A DNA stretch of 64,000 nucleotides from Micrococcaceae bacterium Sec5.1 (GCA_039636795.1 CP143430.1:3348001-3412000), one strand, 5' to 3'. Shown: positions 27,398 through 37,306, counted from the first letter of the stretch. The notes: a model not told the origin generated them from the sequence alone. Numbers and translations: made by a program.

Positions 27398-29148
27398 TAC
27401 TTCTCCTCCTTGGTGCCGTTGGAGGGACCGGTCAACTGGCCCTTCTCGGCAAGGCGCCGTTCGGCGATGGTCATGCGGCGTTCTGCTTCGGCTGCTGCAC
27501 CCGTATTACGTGCACGGACAACGGCCGGTTTCTCAGCAGGTGTGCGGAGACGTCCAGCTCCCCGATACAACGGGATAGCTCCCAGACGGTCAGGTGACAG
27601 GCCGGAGAATCTGTGGCCTTCGCCAAAGAACCTTGTGCGGGCAAGGACCTGCAGCATCGGATGCGTAAACATGAACACCACGATGAGGTCAGCGACAGCC
27701 GTGAGGCCAAGGGTGAAAGCGAAGCCACGGACATTGCCCACAGCCACGAAATAGAGGACCAAGGCTGCCAGCAAGTTCACTGCCTTGGAGGCCAGCACAG
27801 TCCGCTTGGCACGCTTCCAGCCATTCTCGACGGCGGATACGAGCCCGCGGCCTTCACGAAGTTCATCGCGGATTCGTTCGAAGTACACAATGAACGAGTC
27901 GGCCGTCTGTCCGATGGCCACGATCAGGCCGGCAACACCTGCCAGGGACAGGCGATAGTTTTCAGTCCAACCCAGAATGGCGATGGCGAGGTAGGTCAAG
28001 CCACCGGCGACTACCAGGGAAGCGATGGTGACAAAGCCAAGGGCCCGGTACTGGAAGAGCGAGTACACAACTACCAACAACAGGCCGATGAGGCCGGCAA
28101 GCAGGCCGAGCCGGAGCTGATCGCCACCGAGCGTGGCAGAGATCTGTTCCTGGGACTGGATCTCGAAGGAGATCGGCAAAGCGCCGTAGCGGAGCTGGTC
28201 GGACAGTGCTTTTGCGGAGGCCTGGGTGAAGTTGCCCGTGATCTGCGGTTTTCCATCGGTGATGACTGCAAGCGACCTCGGTGCAGAGATGACCTTGTCA
28301 TCAAGGACGATGGCGAATTGTGCCTTGGGGTCGTTGCCGCCCTGGGCAAGGGACGCGGTGTAGAACTGGTTGAGCCGCTCCGTGACTTCCTTGAACTTGG
28401 CGGTTGCCTCGGAGTTGAACGTGATGTTCACGCCCCAGGAGTTGGTCACCGATCCCTGTGCGCCTTGGACCTGCGAGAAGGAGGAGGAGCTGATGTCCTG
28501 GCCTTTGACCTCGACCGGACCAAGGATGTACTTGATGGCGGGAGTTTTGTCCGTTGCCGGTTCACAGGTCACCAGCGGCTTGGCCGGATCAGAACGTTCC
28601 CGCTTCTCAGTGGAAGGGTTGACGCAGTCCAGCGCCTCGAATTCCTTGTAGATCTCAGGAGTCACCCAGTTGGTATCGCTCGCGTTGGTGGGTTCCGCGG
28701 TGGGCTTGGGCAGCTTGTCATCCGGCGTACGGGATTCGACAGGGATGGCCGCAGGATCGGCCGCAGCGATCACCGGGCGGAAGTTCATGTCCGCCGATGC
28801 CTGGATGAGGTCACGGGTTTCCTTGGACGGAGTTCCCGGGAGGCTCACCACCACGTTCCGCCCCGACTGGGTGCTGATCTCGGCTTCGGCAACACCGGAG
28901 CCGTCCACACGCTGCCGGATGATGGCCACTGCCTGGTTGAGCTGTTCCTCAGTGATATCGCTGGAACCCTCTACGCGGGGGGCCAGAATCATCTGGGTGC
29001 CGCCCTCGAGGTCCAAGGCAAGTTTGGGAGCCCAGCTCGCATGGCCGGAAATGACTCCGCCACCCAGCACAGCGGTGAGTACAACGAATATTGCTCCAAG
29101 CCAAGTCAGCACCCTGCGGGCTGAGTTTTTGGGGCCGGTCCGTGCCAT
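27397..29148 (-). CDS. secD: Protein translocase subunit SecD
   Basis: SecD (583 residues) has one N-terminal membrane helix, a large extracellular domain with LALDLEGGTQMIL, and a C-terminal bundle of five helices. Typical motifs include SGRNVVVSLPGT and LAGVAGLIVAIGQTADSFIV with the conserved Asp. The TVLASKAVNLLAALVLYFV segment follows. The periplasmic-like P1 region contains an insert of about 50 residues (VNPSTEKRERSDPAKP) with two cysteines that could form a disulphide, common in actinobacterial SecD. It lies 113 bases downstream of yajC, across a hairpin, and overlaps secF. Confidence 0.96.
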   Translation of the reverse strand: MARTGPKNSARRVLTWLGAIFVVLTAVLGGGVISGHASWAPKLALDLEGGTQMILAPRVEGSSDITEEQLNQAVAIIRQRVDGSGVAEAEISTQSGRNVVVSLPGTPSKETRDLIQASADMNFRPVIAAADPAAIPVESRTPDDKLPKPTAEPTNASDTNWVTPEIYKEFEALDCVNPSTEKRERSDPAKPLVTCEPATDKTPAIKYILGPVEVKGQDISSSSFSQVQGAQGSVTNSWGVNITFNSEATAKFKEVTERLNQFYTASLAQGGNDPKAQFAIVLDDKVISAPRSLAVITDGKPQITGNFTQASAKALSDQLRYGALPISFEIQSQEQISATLGGDQLRLGLLAGLIGLLLVVVYSLFQYRALGFVTIASLVVAGGLTYLAIAILGWTENYRLSLAGVAGLIVAIGQTADSFIVYFERIRDELREGRGLVSAVENGWKRAKRTVLASKAVNLLAALVLYFVAVGNVRGFAFTLGLTAVADLIVVFMFTHPMLQVLARTRFFGEGHRFSGLSPDRLGAIPLYRGAGRLRTPAEKPAVVRARNTGAAAEAERRMTIAERRLAEKGQLTGPSNGTKEEK

Positions 29149-29175
29149 TATCGATCTTCCTTTTATCGCCGGACA

Positions 29176-29211
29176 GCCGCCGGCGGACGCTGGTAAGCGT
29201 CAGTCGGCGGC
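29176..29211 (-). other. Hairpin between yajC and secD
   Basis: GCCGCCG and GACGCT pair with AGCGTC and CGGCGGC around a 3x3 internal loop and a GGTA apical loop. Total stem is 13 bp. It lies 28 bases before the secD start and has no T-run. It could stabilise mRNA or tune translation of secD. Confidence 0.45.
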
Positions 29212-29261
29212 TTCCGCTGCCGTAGAAGTGTCCTTGCGCGGTGTTGCCGCGACTGACGGTG

Positions 29262-29651
29262 CTAGTTGTCCTTCTTGTCCTCGTTGTTGAGGCGCGCGAT
29301 GGTTTCGTCCGGCGTTTCAGTCGCAGCGGGGGTCTCATCGGCAACGGTCAACGAAGAAGCGTCGTCCGGAACAACAGGGGCTTCCTCTTCAGCCTTTTCG
29401 ACCACCTTGGTGACGGCCTGGCGGTGAACCGTAGCTTCGTTTCCGGGAGACAGCTCGATAACGACCTTGTTCTCAGCTTCATCGATGGACACGATGCGTC
29501 CGAAAAGACCGAAGCTGGTCATGACATCGACGCCCGGAGCGAACTTGGACTGCATCGCAGCCTGCTGCTGCTGGGTCTTCTTGTTGCGGCGGAACATCAT
29601 GAAGACAAAGAGTCCAAGCATGACGAACAGCAATATGGTCATTGGATCCAC
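29262..29651 (-). CDS. yajC: Preprotein translocase accessory subunit YajC
   Basis: YajC is a small single-pass membrane protein that associates with SecDF. The chosen product is 129 residues, beginning MDPMTILLFVMLGLFVFMMF from a GTG at 29651. GTG 29687 (with GGGGA upstream) would add 12 residues, and ATG 29642 would remove three. After the membrane helix comes RRNKKTQQQQAAMQSKFAPG, then a conserved beta region (FGLFGRIVSIDE), and an acidic tail rich in Glu, Pro and Thr, typical of actinobacterial YajC. The start is the least certain part. Confidence 0.9.
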   Translation of the reverse strand: MDPMTILLFVMLGLFVFMMFRRNKKTQQQQAAMQSKFAPGVDVMTSFGLFGRIVSIDEAENKVVIELSPGNEATVHRQAVTKVVEKAEEEAPVVPDDASSLTVADETPAATETPDETIARLNNEDKKDN

Positions 29652-29828
29652 AGGGAAGTTCCGTTCTTTACTTACGTTTTGGTTCACGGCAACGTCCCCG
29701 GCAGATCCTGCGGCCACGGGACGAAACCCGCATAGCAACGCGCTTCACCGCGAAGCGGGCGCATGGATCAAGGACTCGAACGTGCCGAGCGTCATACCAG
29801 TCTAGTGGGAAAAGCTGAATACAGCGTG

Positions 29829-30905
29829 TTAACCGATGGTATCTACGCTTTCAGCATGGTTTTCATCCTCGTCAAACAACGCAAGGGTCTCCTGACCGAA
29901 TACGCCCGCAGGCACAGCATAACCAAGGTGTGTCCAGGCTGATGCCATGGCGATGCGCCCACGAGGTGTTCGCCCAAGCAGTCCTTCGCGCACCAGGAAT
30001 GGCTCAGCCACGGTCTCCACCGTTTCGGGTTCTTCACCCACGGCAATGGCCAAGGTGGACAAGCCAACAGGGCCACCATTGAACTTGGTAATGAGGGCTT
30101 CGAGAACGGACCGGTCCAGCCTGTCCAAGCCACGCTCGTCTACTTCGTACATATCCAAGGCAGCTGACGCCGACCGGGCATCGATTTGCTCAATGCCATG
30201 AACGAGGGCCCAGTCACGGACTCGGCGCAGGAGCCGGTTGGCTATACGTGGTGTTCCCCGGGAGCGACCGGCGATCTCGGTGAAACCTGCAGAGTTTACC
30301 TTCAGGTCAAGAAGCCCGGCAGAGCGGCGGAGGACAAGTTCGAGTTCGGCCACCGAATAGAACTCAAGGTGCCCGGTGAAACCGAATCGGTCCCTCAAGG
30401 GGCCCGGAAGAAGTCCTGCACGGGTGGTGGCGCCTACCAGGGTGAAAGGCGGGAGCTCCAAAGGAATTGCAGTTGCGCCTGCTCCCTTGCCAACCACGAT
30501 GTCCACGCGGAAGTCCTCCATGGCCATGTACAGCATTTCTTCTGCGGGCCTGGACATGCGGTGGATTTCGTCAAGGAACAGGACCTCCCCCTCCGAGAGC
30601 GAGGAAAGGATGGCCGCGAGATCCCCGGCGTGCTGGATGGCCGGTCCGCTGCTGATACGCAGCGGCGCGTTCATCTCCGCTGCAATGATCATGGCAAGTG
30701 TGGTCTTACCGAGTCCTGGAGGTCCGGACATCAGCACGTGGTCGGCGCTGCGGCCACGCATCTTCGAGGCTTCAAGCACCAAGGCAAGTTGCTTGCGGAC
30801 CCGATGCTGTCCTACGAAGTCATGCAGGTTCTTGGGTCGGAGGGCAGCCTCAATGACCCGCTCTTCCGGTTCCTCTCCCCCGCTGACGAGTGACTGCTCA
30901 GCCAC
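29829..30905 (-). CDS. ruvB: Holliday junction branch migration helicase RuvB
   Basis: RuvB is the AAA+ motor that drives branch migration with RuvA. The 358-residue protein has Walker [11 protein letters not shown], Walker [10 protein letters not shown], sensor [19 protein letters not shown], and a winged-helix C-terminus ([15 protein letters not shown]). It overlaps the ruvA end by eight bases and is the last gene of ruvC-ruvA-ruvB. The C-terminal 25 residues form a short acidic extension. Codon use and motifs are unremarkable. Confidence 0.97.
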   Translation of the reverse strand: MAEQSLVSGGEEPEERVIEAALRPKNLHDFVGQHRVRKQLALVLEASKMRGRSADHVLMSGPPGLGKTTLAMIIAAEMNAPLRISSGPAIQHAGDLAAILSSLSEGEVLFLDEIHRMSRPAEEMLYMAMEDFRVDIVVGKGAGATAIPLELPPFTLVGATTRAGLLPGPLRDRFGFTGHLEFYSVAELELVLRRSAGLLDLKVNSAGFTEIAGRSRGTPRIANRLLRRVRDWALVHGIEQIDARSASAALDMYEVDERGLDRLDRSVLEALITKFNGGPVGLSTLAIAVGEEPETVETVAEPFLVREGLLGRTPRGRIAMASAWTHLGYAVPAGVFGQETLALFDEDENHAESVDTIG

Positions 30906-31542
30906 GGCTGCCTACGCGATTGCCGGCGCGGGCCCCGTCCTGGCCAAGCCAGCGCAGCGTAGCCCGAAGTATTTGGGCCACGTTACCGTCGTCGACAAGC
31001 TCGGGGGAATCGGCCATGGCTTTATCGATACTGCCGGCGGCGTCCTTCTCGGACCAGCCCAGACTGGTCATGGCAGCCACTACCTGGGGCTTCCATTCCA
31101 CGGTAGTGATCACCGCAGGTGTTGTTCCTGTGCCCGTGCCGTGCGGGACCAACTTCCCGGCCAGTTCGAGGACAATACGGCCGGCCACCTTTGGCCCAAT
31201 GCCGGGCACCTTGGTGAATGCCTTGCTGTCACCAGTGTGAGCCGCCACGCGGATGGCTTCGGGCTCGTGCACCGCAAGTACGGCCAGAGCCAGCCGCGGC
31301 CCGACGCCGCTCACGCTCAGCAGGACATCGAAAACCTCGCGTTCATCATCATCGGCGAAGCCGAACAACGTGAGGGAATCCTCACGGACGATCATGGAGG
31401 TGAAGAGCTTCGCCTCGGCACCTACTTTTAGGTGGCTCAAGGTCTGGGGTGTAGCGAAAACGCTCATTCCCGCGCCGTTGAGGTCGATCACGGCGGTCGA
31501 CAAGCCAACGTGGGCAACTGTTCCACGGAGAAAACTGATCAA
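30898..31542 (-). CDS. ruvA: Holliday junction DNA-binding protein RuvA
   Basis: RuvA tetramers hold the Holliday junction open and load RuvB. The 214-residue protein begins [13 protein letters not shown] at TTG 31542, which has CAGGAG eight bases upstream. The ATG at 31587 would add 15 non-homologous residues. The OB fold is followed by paired helix-hairpin-helix motifs ([16 protein letters not shown] and [19 protein letters not shown]) and a C-terminal UBA-like domain ([18 protein letters not shown]) for RuvB contact. Confidence 0.95.
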   Translation of the reverse strand: MISFLRGTVAHVGLSTAVIDLNGAGMSVFATPQTLSHLKVGAEAKLFTSMIVREDSLTLFGFADDDEREVFDVLLSVSGVGPRLALAVLAVHEPEAIRVAAHTGDSKAFTKVPGIGPKVAGRIVLELAGKLVPHGTGTGTTPAVITTVEWKPQVVAAMTSLGWSEKDAAGSIDKAMADSPELVDDGNVAQILRATLRWLGQDGARAGNRVGSRG

Positions 31543-31645
31543 GACCCGGCTCCTGAGGTACTGCCTGCTCGGCTCCCATGGATTCATGGCACCAAGCGGA
31601 CTATCCGAACATATCTACGAATACCCTAGCAAGGGGTACTGACGA

Positions 31646-32224
31646 TCACCGCGCACGGCGCGCTTTCGCTTCGGCTTCCGCCCAGGCCCGCTGAGCCGGG
31701 GTGAGGGAACCCGTGCCCGTGTTCCCGCCGATTCCACCCATGCCGCTCCCTGCCCGCCAAGCATGCGTCAGGGCCAGGGCGAGGGCGTCTGCGGCGTCAG
31801 CGGGCTTGGGCGGGGCATCGAGCCGGAGGATTTTCGTGACCAGTTTGGTGACCGCGTCCTTGTTGGCAGTACCACTTCCGGTGACGGCGGCTTTGACTTC
31901 AGAGGGCGTGTGCAAGGCGACAGGAATGCCGCGACGCGCGGCCGCTGCGATGACAACGCCGGAGGCTTGGGCCACGCCCATCACAGTGCTGACATTCATC
32001 TGCGAAAAAACGCGTTCGACGGCGACGACGTCCGGCTCGTGCAGGTCCAGCCACTCGTCGATGGCTTGTGCGATGACCAAAAGCCGCTTGTCCAGCGTCA
32101 GCTCAGCTGAGGTCCCCACCACACCAACAGCCACCATGGTGGCCCGGCGGTTCCGTTCGATATCCACTACACCGATGCCGCAACGGGTGAGGCCCGGATC
32201 GACTCCCAATACGCGAAGAGTCAA
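31646..32224 (-). CDS. ruvC: Crossover junction endodeoxyribonuclease RuvC
   Basis: RuvC resolves Holliday junctions with paired nicks. The 192-residue protein starts at TTG 32224, preceded by AAGGAGG at seven bases. The four acidic catalytic residues fall in [11 protein letters not shown] (Asp7), VAVERVF (Glu), and [15 protein letters not shown] (two Asp). The C-terminal 35 residues form a Gly/Ala-rich extension typical of actinobacteria. It lies between yebC and ruvA; a promoter for ruvAB may lie in the 103-base gap after ruvC. Confidence 0.95.
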   Translation of the reverse strand: MTLRVLGVDPGLTRCGIGVVDIERNRRATMVAVGVVGTSAELTLDKRLLVIAQAIDEWLDLHEPDVVAVERVFSQMNVSTVMGVAQASGVVIAAAARRGIPVALHTPSEVKAAVTGSGTANKDAVTKLVTKILRLDAPPKPADAADALALALTHAWRAGSGMGGIGGNTGTGSLTPAQRAWAEAEAKARRAR

Positions 32225-32269
32225 GTCCGGGCCTCCTTGTTTGTTGTCAAAATAAAGGTTCTGCCCTGC

Positions 32270-33025
32270 CTAGTCGGCGTCGAGGGCAGCCTGTACTTCC
32301 TCGCTGAAGTCGGCGTTGCTGTAGACGTTCTGGACGTCATCCAGGTCTTCGAGTGCGTCCACGAGTTTCATGAATTTCCGGGCACCATCAATATCCAGGT
32401 CCACTTGCATGGAGGGCACGAATTCAGCTTCATCGGATTCGTACTCGATGCCGGCATCCTTCAAGGCGTCACGGATGGCCTGCAGATCGGAGGGCTCGGA
32501 ATGCACTTCCCAGTTCTCGCCACTGTCCTTGACTTCCTCTGCGCCGGCGTCCAGGACGGCCATCAGGATGTCATCCTCGCTCAGCCCATTCTTTGGCAGC
32601 ACCACGACGCCCTTGCGGGTGAACAGGTAGCTGACCGAGCCGGGATCTGCAATGGTGCCACCGTTGCGGGAAATCGCGAGTCGAACCTCGGAAGCCGCAC
32701 GGTTCTTGTTGTCGGTCAGGCACTCAATCAACAACGCCGAGCCCTGGGGGCCACGGGCTTCGTACATGATTTCGGTGTAATCGACCACTTCGCCTGTGAG
32801 GCCGGCGCCACGCTTGATGGCGCGGTCGATGTTGTCGTTGGGAACCGAGGTCTTCTTCGCCTTGGTAACCGCGAGTTCCAGGCCTGGGTTGCCGGCGAGG
32901 TCCGGGCCGCCCATGCGCGCAGCAACTTCGATGTTCTTGATCAGCTTTGCGAACGACTTTGCACGCCTGCTATCAATGATGGCTTTCTTGTGCTTGGTAG
33001 TCGCCCATTTGGAGTGGCCTGACAT
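32270..33025 (-). CDS. YebC/PmpR-family transcriptional regulator
   Basis: The 251-residue protein begins [16 protein letters not shown], the family hallmark, and contains [13 protein letters not shown] and [19 protein letters not shown]. The YebC family includes DNA-binding regulators; some members have recently been linked to polyproline translation. It sits between pdxT and ruvC, as in mycobacteria. Length and motifs are typical and no target can be inferred from sequence. Confidence 0.94.
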   Translation of the reverse strand: MSGHSKWATTKHKKAIIDSRRAKSFAKLIKNIEVAARMGGPDLAGNPGLELAVTKAKKTSVPNDNIDRAIKRGAGLTGEVVDYTEIMYEARGPQGSALLIECLTDNKNRAASEVRLAISRNGGTIADPGSVSYLFTRKGVVVLPKNGLSEDDILMAVLDAGAEEVKDSGENWEVHSEPSDLQAIRDALKDAGIEYESDEAEFVPSMQVDLDIDGARKFMKLVDALEDLDDVQNVYSNADFSEEVQAALDAD

Positions 33026-33028
33026 GCT

Positions 33029-33730
33029 TTACGCTTCTCCTCTGATCATTCGAATAAAGAGTTCATGCACGCGCTTCTCACCTGTGACTTCCGGATGGAA
33101 AGAGGTGGCCAACAGCTGGCCGGAGCGCACTGCAACAATTCTAGCCAATCCGTGCAAAGTGGCGGTGTGGCTGGCATGCTCCGGATCAACCTGAGCCAGG
33201 ACTTCGACTCCTGGGCCAACCCGTTCCACCCAAGGTCCACGGATGAAGACTGCGTGCACCGGATCCACGCCGGACTCCCCTGCGCTGAACTCGAGTCCTT
33301 TGAAATCGAGGTCCGTTTCAAAGGACTCGCGCTGCCGCCCGAAGGCATTGCGGCGCACGGTGATGTCCAGTCCACCGAAGGTCTGCTGGGGGTTTCCGTC
33401 CAGATCAGTAGCGGGATCGGCAATCTCATCGGCAAGGAGAATCATGCCGGCACAAGAGCCGTACACGGGAAGGCCTTCGGCGATACGCTTCCGCAGCGGG
33501 TCCGCGAGTTCAAAGATCCTTGAAAGTTTGTCGATCGTGGTGGATTCCCCACCCGGGATGATGAGGCCGTCAACGTCATCCAGCTCTGCGGGCCGACGGA
33601 TGCCCACACCCGTGGCGCCTGCGGCTTCCACTGCGTGGATGTGCTCACGGAAGTCGCCTTGGAGGGCCAGTACGCCGATCCGGAGTCCTGCACCCACGCG
33701 TGATGAAGCGTCGGAAAGGGGGTTGGTCAT
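33029..33730 (-). CDS. pdxT: Pyridoxal 5'-phosphate synthase glutaminase subunit PdxT
   Basis: PdxT hydrolyses glutamine and feeds ammonia to PdxS for PLP synthesis. The 233-residue protein starts at ATG 33730; the alternative 33823 adds 31 residues of shadow sequence. The class I glutaminase motifs are present: IPGGESTTI, the nucleophile Cys in [13 protein letters not shown], and the C-terminal [10 protein letters not shown] with the His/Glu pair. [12 protein letters not shown] is typical of the family. The partner pdxS is about 5.7 kb away instead of adjacent, separated by murT, gatD, capA and an M3 peptidase gene. Confidence 0.95.
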   Translation of the reverse strand: MTNPLSDASSRVGAGLRIGVLALQGDFREHIHAVEAAGATGVGIRRPAELDDVDGLIIPGGESTTIDKLSRIFELADPLRKRIAEGLPVYGSCAGMILLADEIADPATDLDGNPQQTFGGLDITVRRNAFGRQRESFETDLDFKGLEFSAGESGVDPVHAVFIRGPWVERVGPGVEVLAQVDPEHASHTATLHGLARIVAVRSGQLLATSFHPEVTGEKRVHELFIRMIRGEA

Positions 33731-33843
33731 TAGCCCATCATAGTGGTCCGGCCAGGCAATCTCCTCCCCGAGGCCACCCCGGAGGACAAGCGGGAGTGCC
33801 AGCAGGAGAAGCCTCCAGGCCAAGTTCCATGCCTTAACTGGGA

Positions 33844-33849
33844 TATATT
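33844..33849 (+). promoter_or_regulatory. Candidate -10 element (TATATT) for a leaderless murT mRNA
   Basis: TATATT ends seven bases before the murT ATG, and no Shine-Dalgarno is present in GCATG's upstream context. No convincing -35 was found. Spacing suggests transcription starts at the A of the start codon. Confidence 0.45.
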
Positions 33850-33856
33850 ACAGAGC

Positions 33857-35188
33857 ATGTTTTCCTTCAGCGTTCCCCTCGGCAAGCTGGTCCGCACACT
33901 GTCCCGGCTCCGGGGTGGCGGCTCTGCTTTCCCCGGCCTGGTGGTTGAAAAAATCGATCCTGGTTTCATGCAGAGAACGCTGTCCGGCCTTCCCCATGGT
34001 GTGGCGGTTGTCAGTGGCACGAACGGAAAGACGACAACCACCAAAATGGTGGTCGAGCTGCTGGAAAGCCAGGGCCTGAAGGTCTTCACCAACCGCACAG
34101 GCAGTAACTTCACCCGGGGCGTAGCCGCCTCCCTCCTCGGCGATGTTGACTGGCGTGGCCGGCTCGACGCCGACGTCGCCATCCTCGAACTGGACGAAGC
34201 ACATGCCGTGCATTTCGTGAACAAGGTCCCGCCCCGTTTCAGCCTCTTGCTGAACGTCCTCCGCGACCAACTTGACCGGTTCGGCGAGATCGACAAGACC
34301 GCCCGATTGCTCGAACACATCGCCCAGAAAACCACGGATACCGTGGTGCTGAACCGTGAGGACCCCCGTGTGGCACGCATCGCCAACACCCTCAATGCTC
34401 CGGGGGCCCTCCACCATCCCAGCGTCCGCTATTTCGGCCTCGATGAATCGCTGCGCAGCACATTTCCCAACGACGACGATATGCGGACCGCCACCACGGG
34501 CCCCTCGTCCCCGAACACACCGGCACCCGGCACCGCAGGTGAGGTACCCGCGGGCCCTGCTGCCGACGTCGTACTCCGCCGCGTGGGTGCCCAGGACGCT
34601 GACTTTGAGTTCGACGGCGGAACAGTCACCACGGGCATGAAGCTGCGGGGTGTTTACAACATCTTTAACGCGGCGGCCGCGCTCTCCCTGGCCAGGGCGA
34701 TCCTGGGAACCGGAGCGGTCGACACTCCCAAGCTGGTCAAAGCGCTCGGTGATGTGGCTCCTGCTTTCGGGCGCGGCGAAAGCCTCACCGTGGATGGCCA
34801 GCCGTTGGAACTTGTGCTCGTTAAGAATCCCAGTGGCTTCCGGCTCGGCCTGAAGTCCTTCCCTGCCGGCGGATACGCCACGATGATCGCCATCAACGAC
34901 AATTATGCAGATGGCAGGGATATGTCCTGGCTCTGGGACGTTGACTTCGAATCACTCAGGGAAGCTGGCGTCGAGGTCCTTACCGGCGTCCGCGCCTACG
35001 ATATGGCCCTGCGCCTGCAATACGACGAGGTCCGCTTCGGTACAGTCGAGACCGACATCACCGCGGCCCTGCATGCATTTATCGACGGCTCGCGAGGCAA
35101 GCCCAAGCGGATTTTCTGCACGTACACCGCCATGCTCGCGATCCGTCGCGAACTGGCCAAAATCACCATAGTTGAGGTGGTCTCATGA
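33857..35188 (+). CDS. murT: Lipid II isoglutaminyl synthase, MurT ligase subunit
   Basis: MurT with GatD amidates the alpha-carboxyl of D-Glu in lipid II. The 443-residue protein begins MFSFSVPLGKLVRTLS and has the Mur ligase ATP loop VVSGTNGKTTTTKMV, the ELDEAH segment, and the C-terminal MurT-specific domain (SLREAGVEVLTGVRAYDMAL). The region after RYFGLDESL that carries a Cys4 zinc ribbon in S. aureus and S. pneumoniae MurT is instead a Pro/Ala/Gly linker without any cysteine. The only Cys is in RIFCTYTAM. gatD starts on the murT stop (ATGA overlap). The mRNA may be leaderless. Confidence 0.94.
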   Translation: MFSFSVPLGKLVRTLSRLRGGGSAFPGLVVEKIDPGFMQRTLSGLPHGVAVVSGTNGKTTTTKMVVELLESQGLKVFTNRTGSNFTRGVAASLLGDVDWRGRLDADVAILELDEAHAVHFVNKVPPRFSLLLNVLRDQLDRFGEIDKTARLLEHIAQKTTDTVVLNREDPRVARIANTLNAPGALHHPSVRYFGLDESLRSTFPNDDDMRTATTGPSSPNTPAPGTAGEVPAGPAADVVLRRVGAQDADFEFDGGTVTTGMKLRGVYNIFNAAAALSLARAILGTGAVDTPKLVKALGDVAPAFGRGESLTVDGQPLELVLVKNPSGFRLGLKSFPAGGYATMIAINDNYADGRDMSWLWDVDFESLREAGVEVLTGVRAYDMALRLQYDEVRFGTVETDITAALHAFIDGSRGKPKRIFCTYTAMLAIRRELAKITIVEVVS

Positions 35189-35925
35189 CCTCGGAAGCAC
35201 AGCCCACCAAAGGAACCGTCCGCGTCCTGCAGCTGTACCCGCGGGACATGAATATTTACGGCGACTGGGGCAATGCCCTGGTCCTGCAGAAACGAATCAA
35301 GTGGCATGGCTACACGCCGGAGCTGCTTGAGTACAACGTCGGCGACGACTTTCCCGAGGACATTGACATCATCGTGGGCGGCGGCGGGCAGGACAGCGGC
35401 CAGCTGGTTATTCAGGATGATCTGCAGGCACGCGCCGATCATTTGCGGGAGCTCGCGGACGAGGGCGCACCAATGCTGGTCATTTGCGGTCTCTACCAGC
35501 TTTTCGGAAAGTTCTTCAAGACCAGCGCAGGCCCTGTCATTCCCGGGATCGGTATCCTCGACGTCGAAACGCACGGCACGGATGAGCGGCTGATCGGCAA
35601 TGTCACACTCAAGTCCTCCGAATTCGGGGACGTTCTGGGGTATGAGAACCATAGTGGGCAGACCACCCTGGGCCCCGGCGTCCAACCGTTGGGGACAGTT
35701 ACCAAGGGTGCAGGGAACAACAGCAAGGACGGTCACGAGGGAGCCCGCTACCGCAACGTGGTGGCCAGCTACCTGCACGGTTCGCTGCTGCCCAAGAACC
35801 CGGCGATCGCCGACTTCCTGATCCGGACGGCCGTGGAACGCAAGCATGGCACTTTCGTGCCTGGAACGCCCGACGACGACTATGCCCGCCTCGCGCGGGA
35901 GCACGCCGCCCGCCGCCCACGCTAG
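35185..35925 (+). CDS. gatD: Lipid II isoglutaminyl synthase, glutaminase subunit GatD
   Basis: GatD supplies ammonia from glutamine to MurT. The 246-residue protein is a class I-like glutaminase with nucleophile Cys101 in MLVICGLYQLFG and VLGYENHSGQTTLGPG. VVASYLHGSLLPKNP contributes the catalytic His. The N-terminal VLQLYPRDMNIYGDWGN is the family signature. The start overlaps the murT stop as ATGA, so the two subunits are made together. The gene is followed 29 bases on by the end of the convergent CapA-like gene. Confidence 0.95.
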   Translation: MTSEAQPTKGTVRVLQLYPRDMNIYGDWGNALVLQKRIKWHGYTPELLEYNVGDDFPEDIDIIVGGGGQDSGQLVIQDDLQARADHLRELADEGAPMLVICGLYQLFGKFFKTSAGPVIPGIGILDVETHGTDERLIGNVTLKSSEFGDVLGYENHSGQTTLGPGVQPLGTVTKGAGNNSKDGHEGARYRNVVASYLHGSLLPKNPAIADFLIRTAVERKHGTFVPGTPDDDYARLAREHAARRPR

Positions 35926-35954
35926 TCGGGTGGTGGCTCGACTACCTGCTGACC

Positions 35955-37223
35955 TTACTTCTCCTTGGTAATGAGCAACTCGTGGGCGCCGGCAGTTGCT
36001 GCCCCCATCGACTCAACCACAGTCTTGGTGCGCTCGTGGGTCTCTGCATCAGCTGCCGGCGAAGCGCAGACTCCTTGGGGTGCATCGCTGGCCACTGAGC
36101 ACCAACGGTAGGGATCCCGGACAATCACTGACGGCGCCCATGCGAGATCCGAGGCGGTCCAAACACCGGCCGCGTTCTGGCTGAACTGTGCACGGACCAG
36201 AAGTCCTTCATTGTTGACCACATACCAGGGCGACAATTCCGTCACGCCGTTGCCCAATCCGTAGACAATCCACGTGCCCTTGTAGTTTTCGATCGGCAGC
36301 ACCGAGTGCGTGTGGTGTCCATAAATCATGGTGAATTGGCCGCTGTCCACCAAGGCGTGGGCGACTTCCTGTTGTTGGGCATTGGCCTCGCTGGCGTACT
36401 CATCACCGGCGTGCATGACTCCCAGCACGATGTCGGCCCCTAGCGCACGGGCCTTTGTGGCCTTCGCAATCATGACCGTGGGATCAAGCTCGTCCACAAG
36501 CCACGGGTACTCCGGAATCTGCCCGTTGTGGCCGTAGGTGCCAGCAATGACGGCTACTGTTGCGGCGCCTGTTTTGAGCATCAGGATTTCCTGTGATGCA
36601 GCTTCAGTCCGGTAGGAACCAGTGTGCTTGAGCCCGGCAGCATCCAGCGCATCCAATGTCCGGAGCAACCCTTCCGTCCCCCGGTCTATGGTGTGGTTGC
36701 TGGCTGTGGTGCAGGCTTGGTACCCCACATCCTTGGAGGCGGTAACGATCTGCGGCGGGACATTGAAGGACGGGTACGCGGAGAACGGACCATCCGGCGT
36801 GGCAACGGGCGTTTCCTGATGGCAAATAGCGAGATCGCTGTTCCGGATGTAGCGGCGCTGGCCTTCGAGGAGCGGTATGAAGGTGTAACCAGGCTGCCCT
36901 GCGGCAGCAGCATCGGCGCGGGCCTGCTGCCACAACTGTGTATGGATCAGCATGTCGCCCGTGACAGTGATGGAAGTACAACGCAGCTCGGAACAAGCAG
37001 GCCCCTTGCCCGGGGTTGGCGTAGGAGTCGGCGTTGGGGTGGACGCAGGAGACGCGGGGGCAGTAGCGGCGCTGCTTTGCTCCCGGGAGTCGTTCTCTGC
37101 GATTACTCCGCAGGAGCCCAAGGACATGGCAAGCACTGAGGCGGCCAACAGGGCGCCCGTTCGCAGTGGACTCTTGCGGCGGCTGTGAGCCCGACGACTT
37201 GCGGAAGATGTGATGTTCCCCAT
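35955..37223 (-). CDS. CapA-family lipoprotein (metallophosphatase fold)
   Basis: The 422-residue protein has a basic start, a lipoprotein signal peptide (ALLAASVLAMSLGSC, lipobox LGSC at about residue 38), a Pro/Thr-rich tether (PTPTPTPTP), and a CapA/PGA_cap domain. The domain motifs TVTGDMLIHTQLW, ASNHTIDRG, VLGVMHAGDEY and IYGHHTHSVLP are intact, with the metal-binding Asp/His residues of calcineurin-like enzymes. Bacillus CapA acts in polyglutamate capsule export; here the substrate is unknown and no capBC partners are present. The ATG at 37223 has AGGA nine bases upstream and is preferred over 37244. Confidence 0.88.
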   Translation of the reverse strand: MGNITSSASRRAHSRRKSPLRTGALLAASVLAMSLGSCGVIAENDSREQSSAATAPASPASTPTPTPTPTPGKGPACSELRCTSITVTGDMLIHTQLWQQARADAAAAGQPGYTFIPLLEGQRRYIRNSDLAICHQETPVATPDGPFSAYPSFNVPPQIVTASKDVGYQACTTASNHTIDRGTEGLLRTLDALDAAGLKHTGSYRTEAASQEILMLKTGAATVAVIAGTYGHNGQIPEYPWLVDELDPTVMIAKATKARALGADIVLGVMHAGDEYASEANAQQQEVAHALVDSGQFTMIYGHHTHSVLPIENYKGTWIVYGLGNGVTELSPWYVVNNEGLLVRAQFSQNAAGVWTASDLAWAPSVIVRDPYRWCSVASDAPQGVCASPAADAETHERTKTVVESMGAATAGAHELLITKEK

Positions 37224-37306
37224 AACGGCAATCCTACGGCGCACGACGCGCGGGATTCTGGCGAGCCGCCCTTGAGGACACGATTCTTAAGTGAAAGAGT
37301 CCCTTC

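Noticed and set aside
31604..31621. LexA-box-like TCCGAACATATCTACGAA upstream of ruvA
   Set aside because: One half (GAACATA) matches but the second half lacks GTTCG; only about 14 of 18 positions agree with the strong box at 47904, too weak to call without support.
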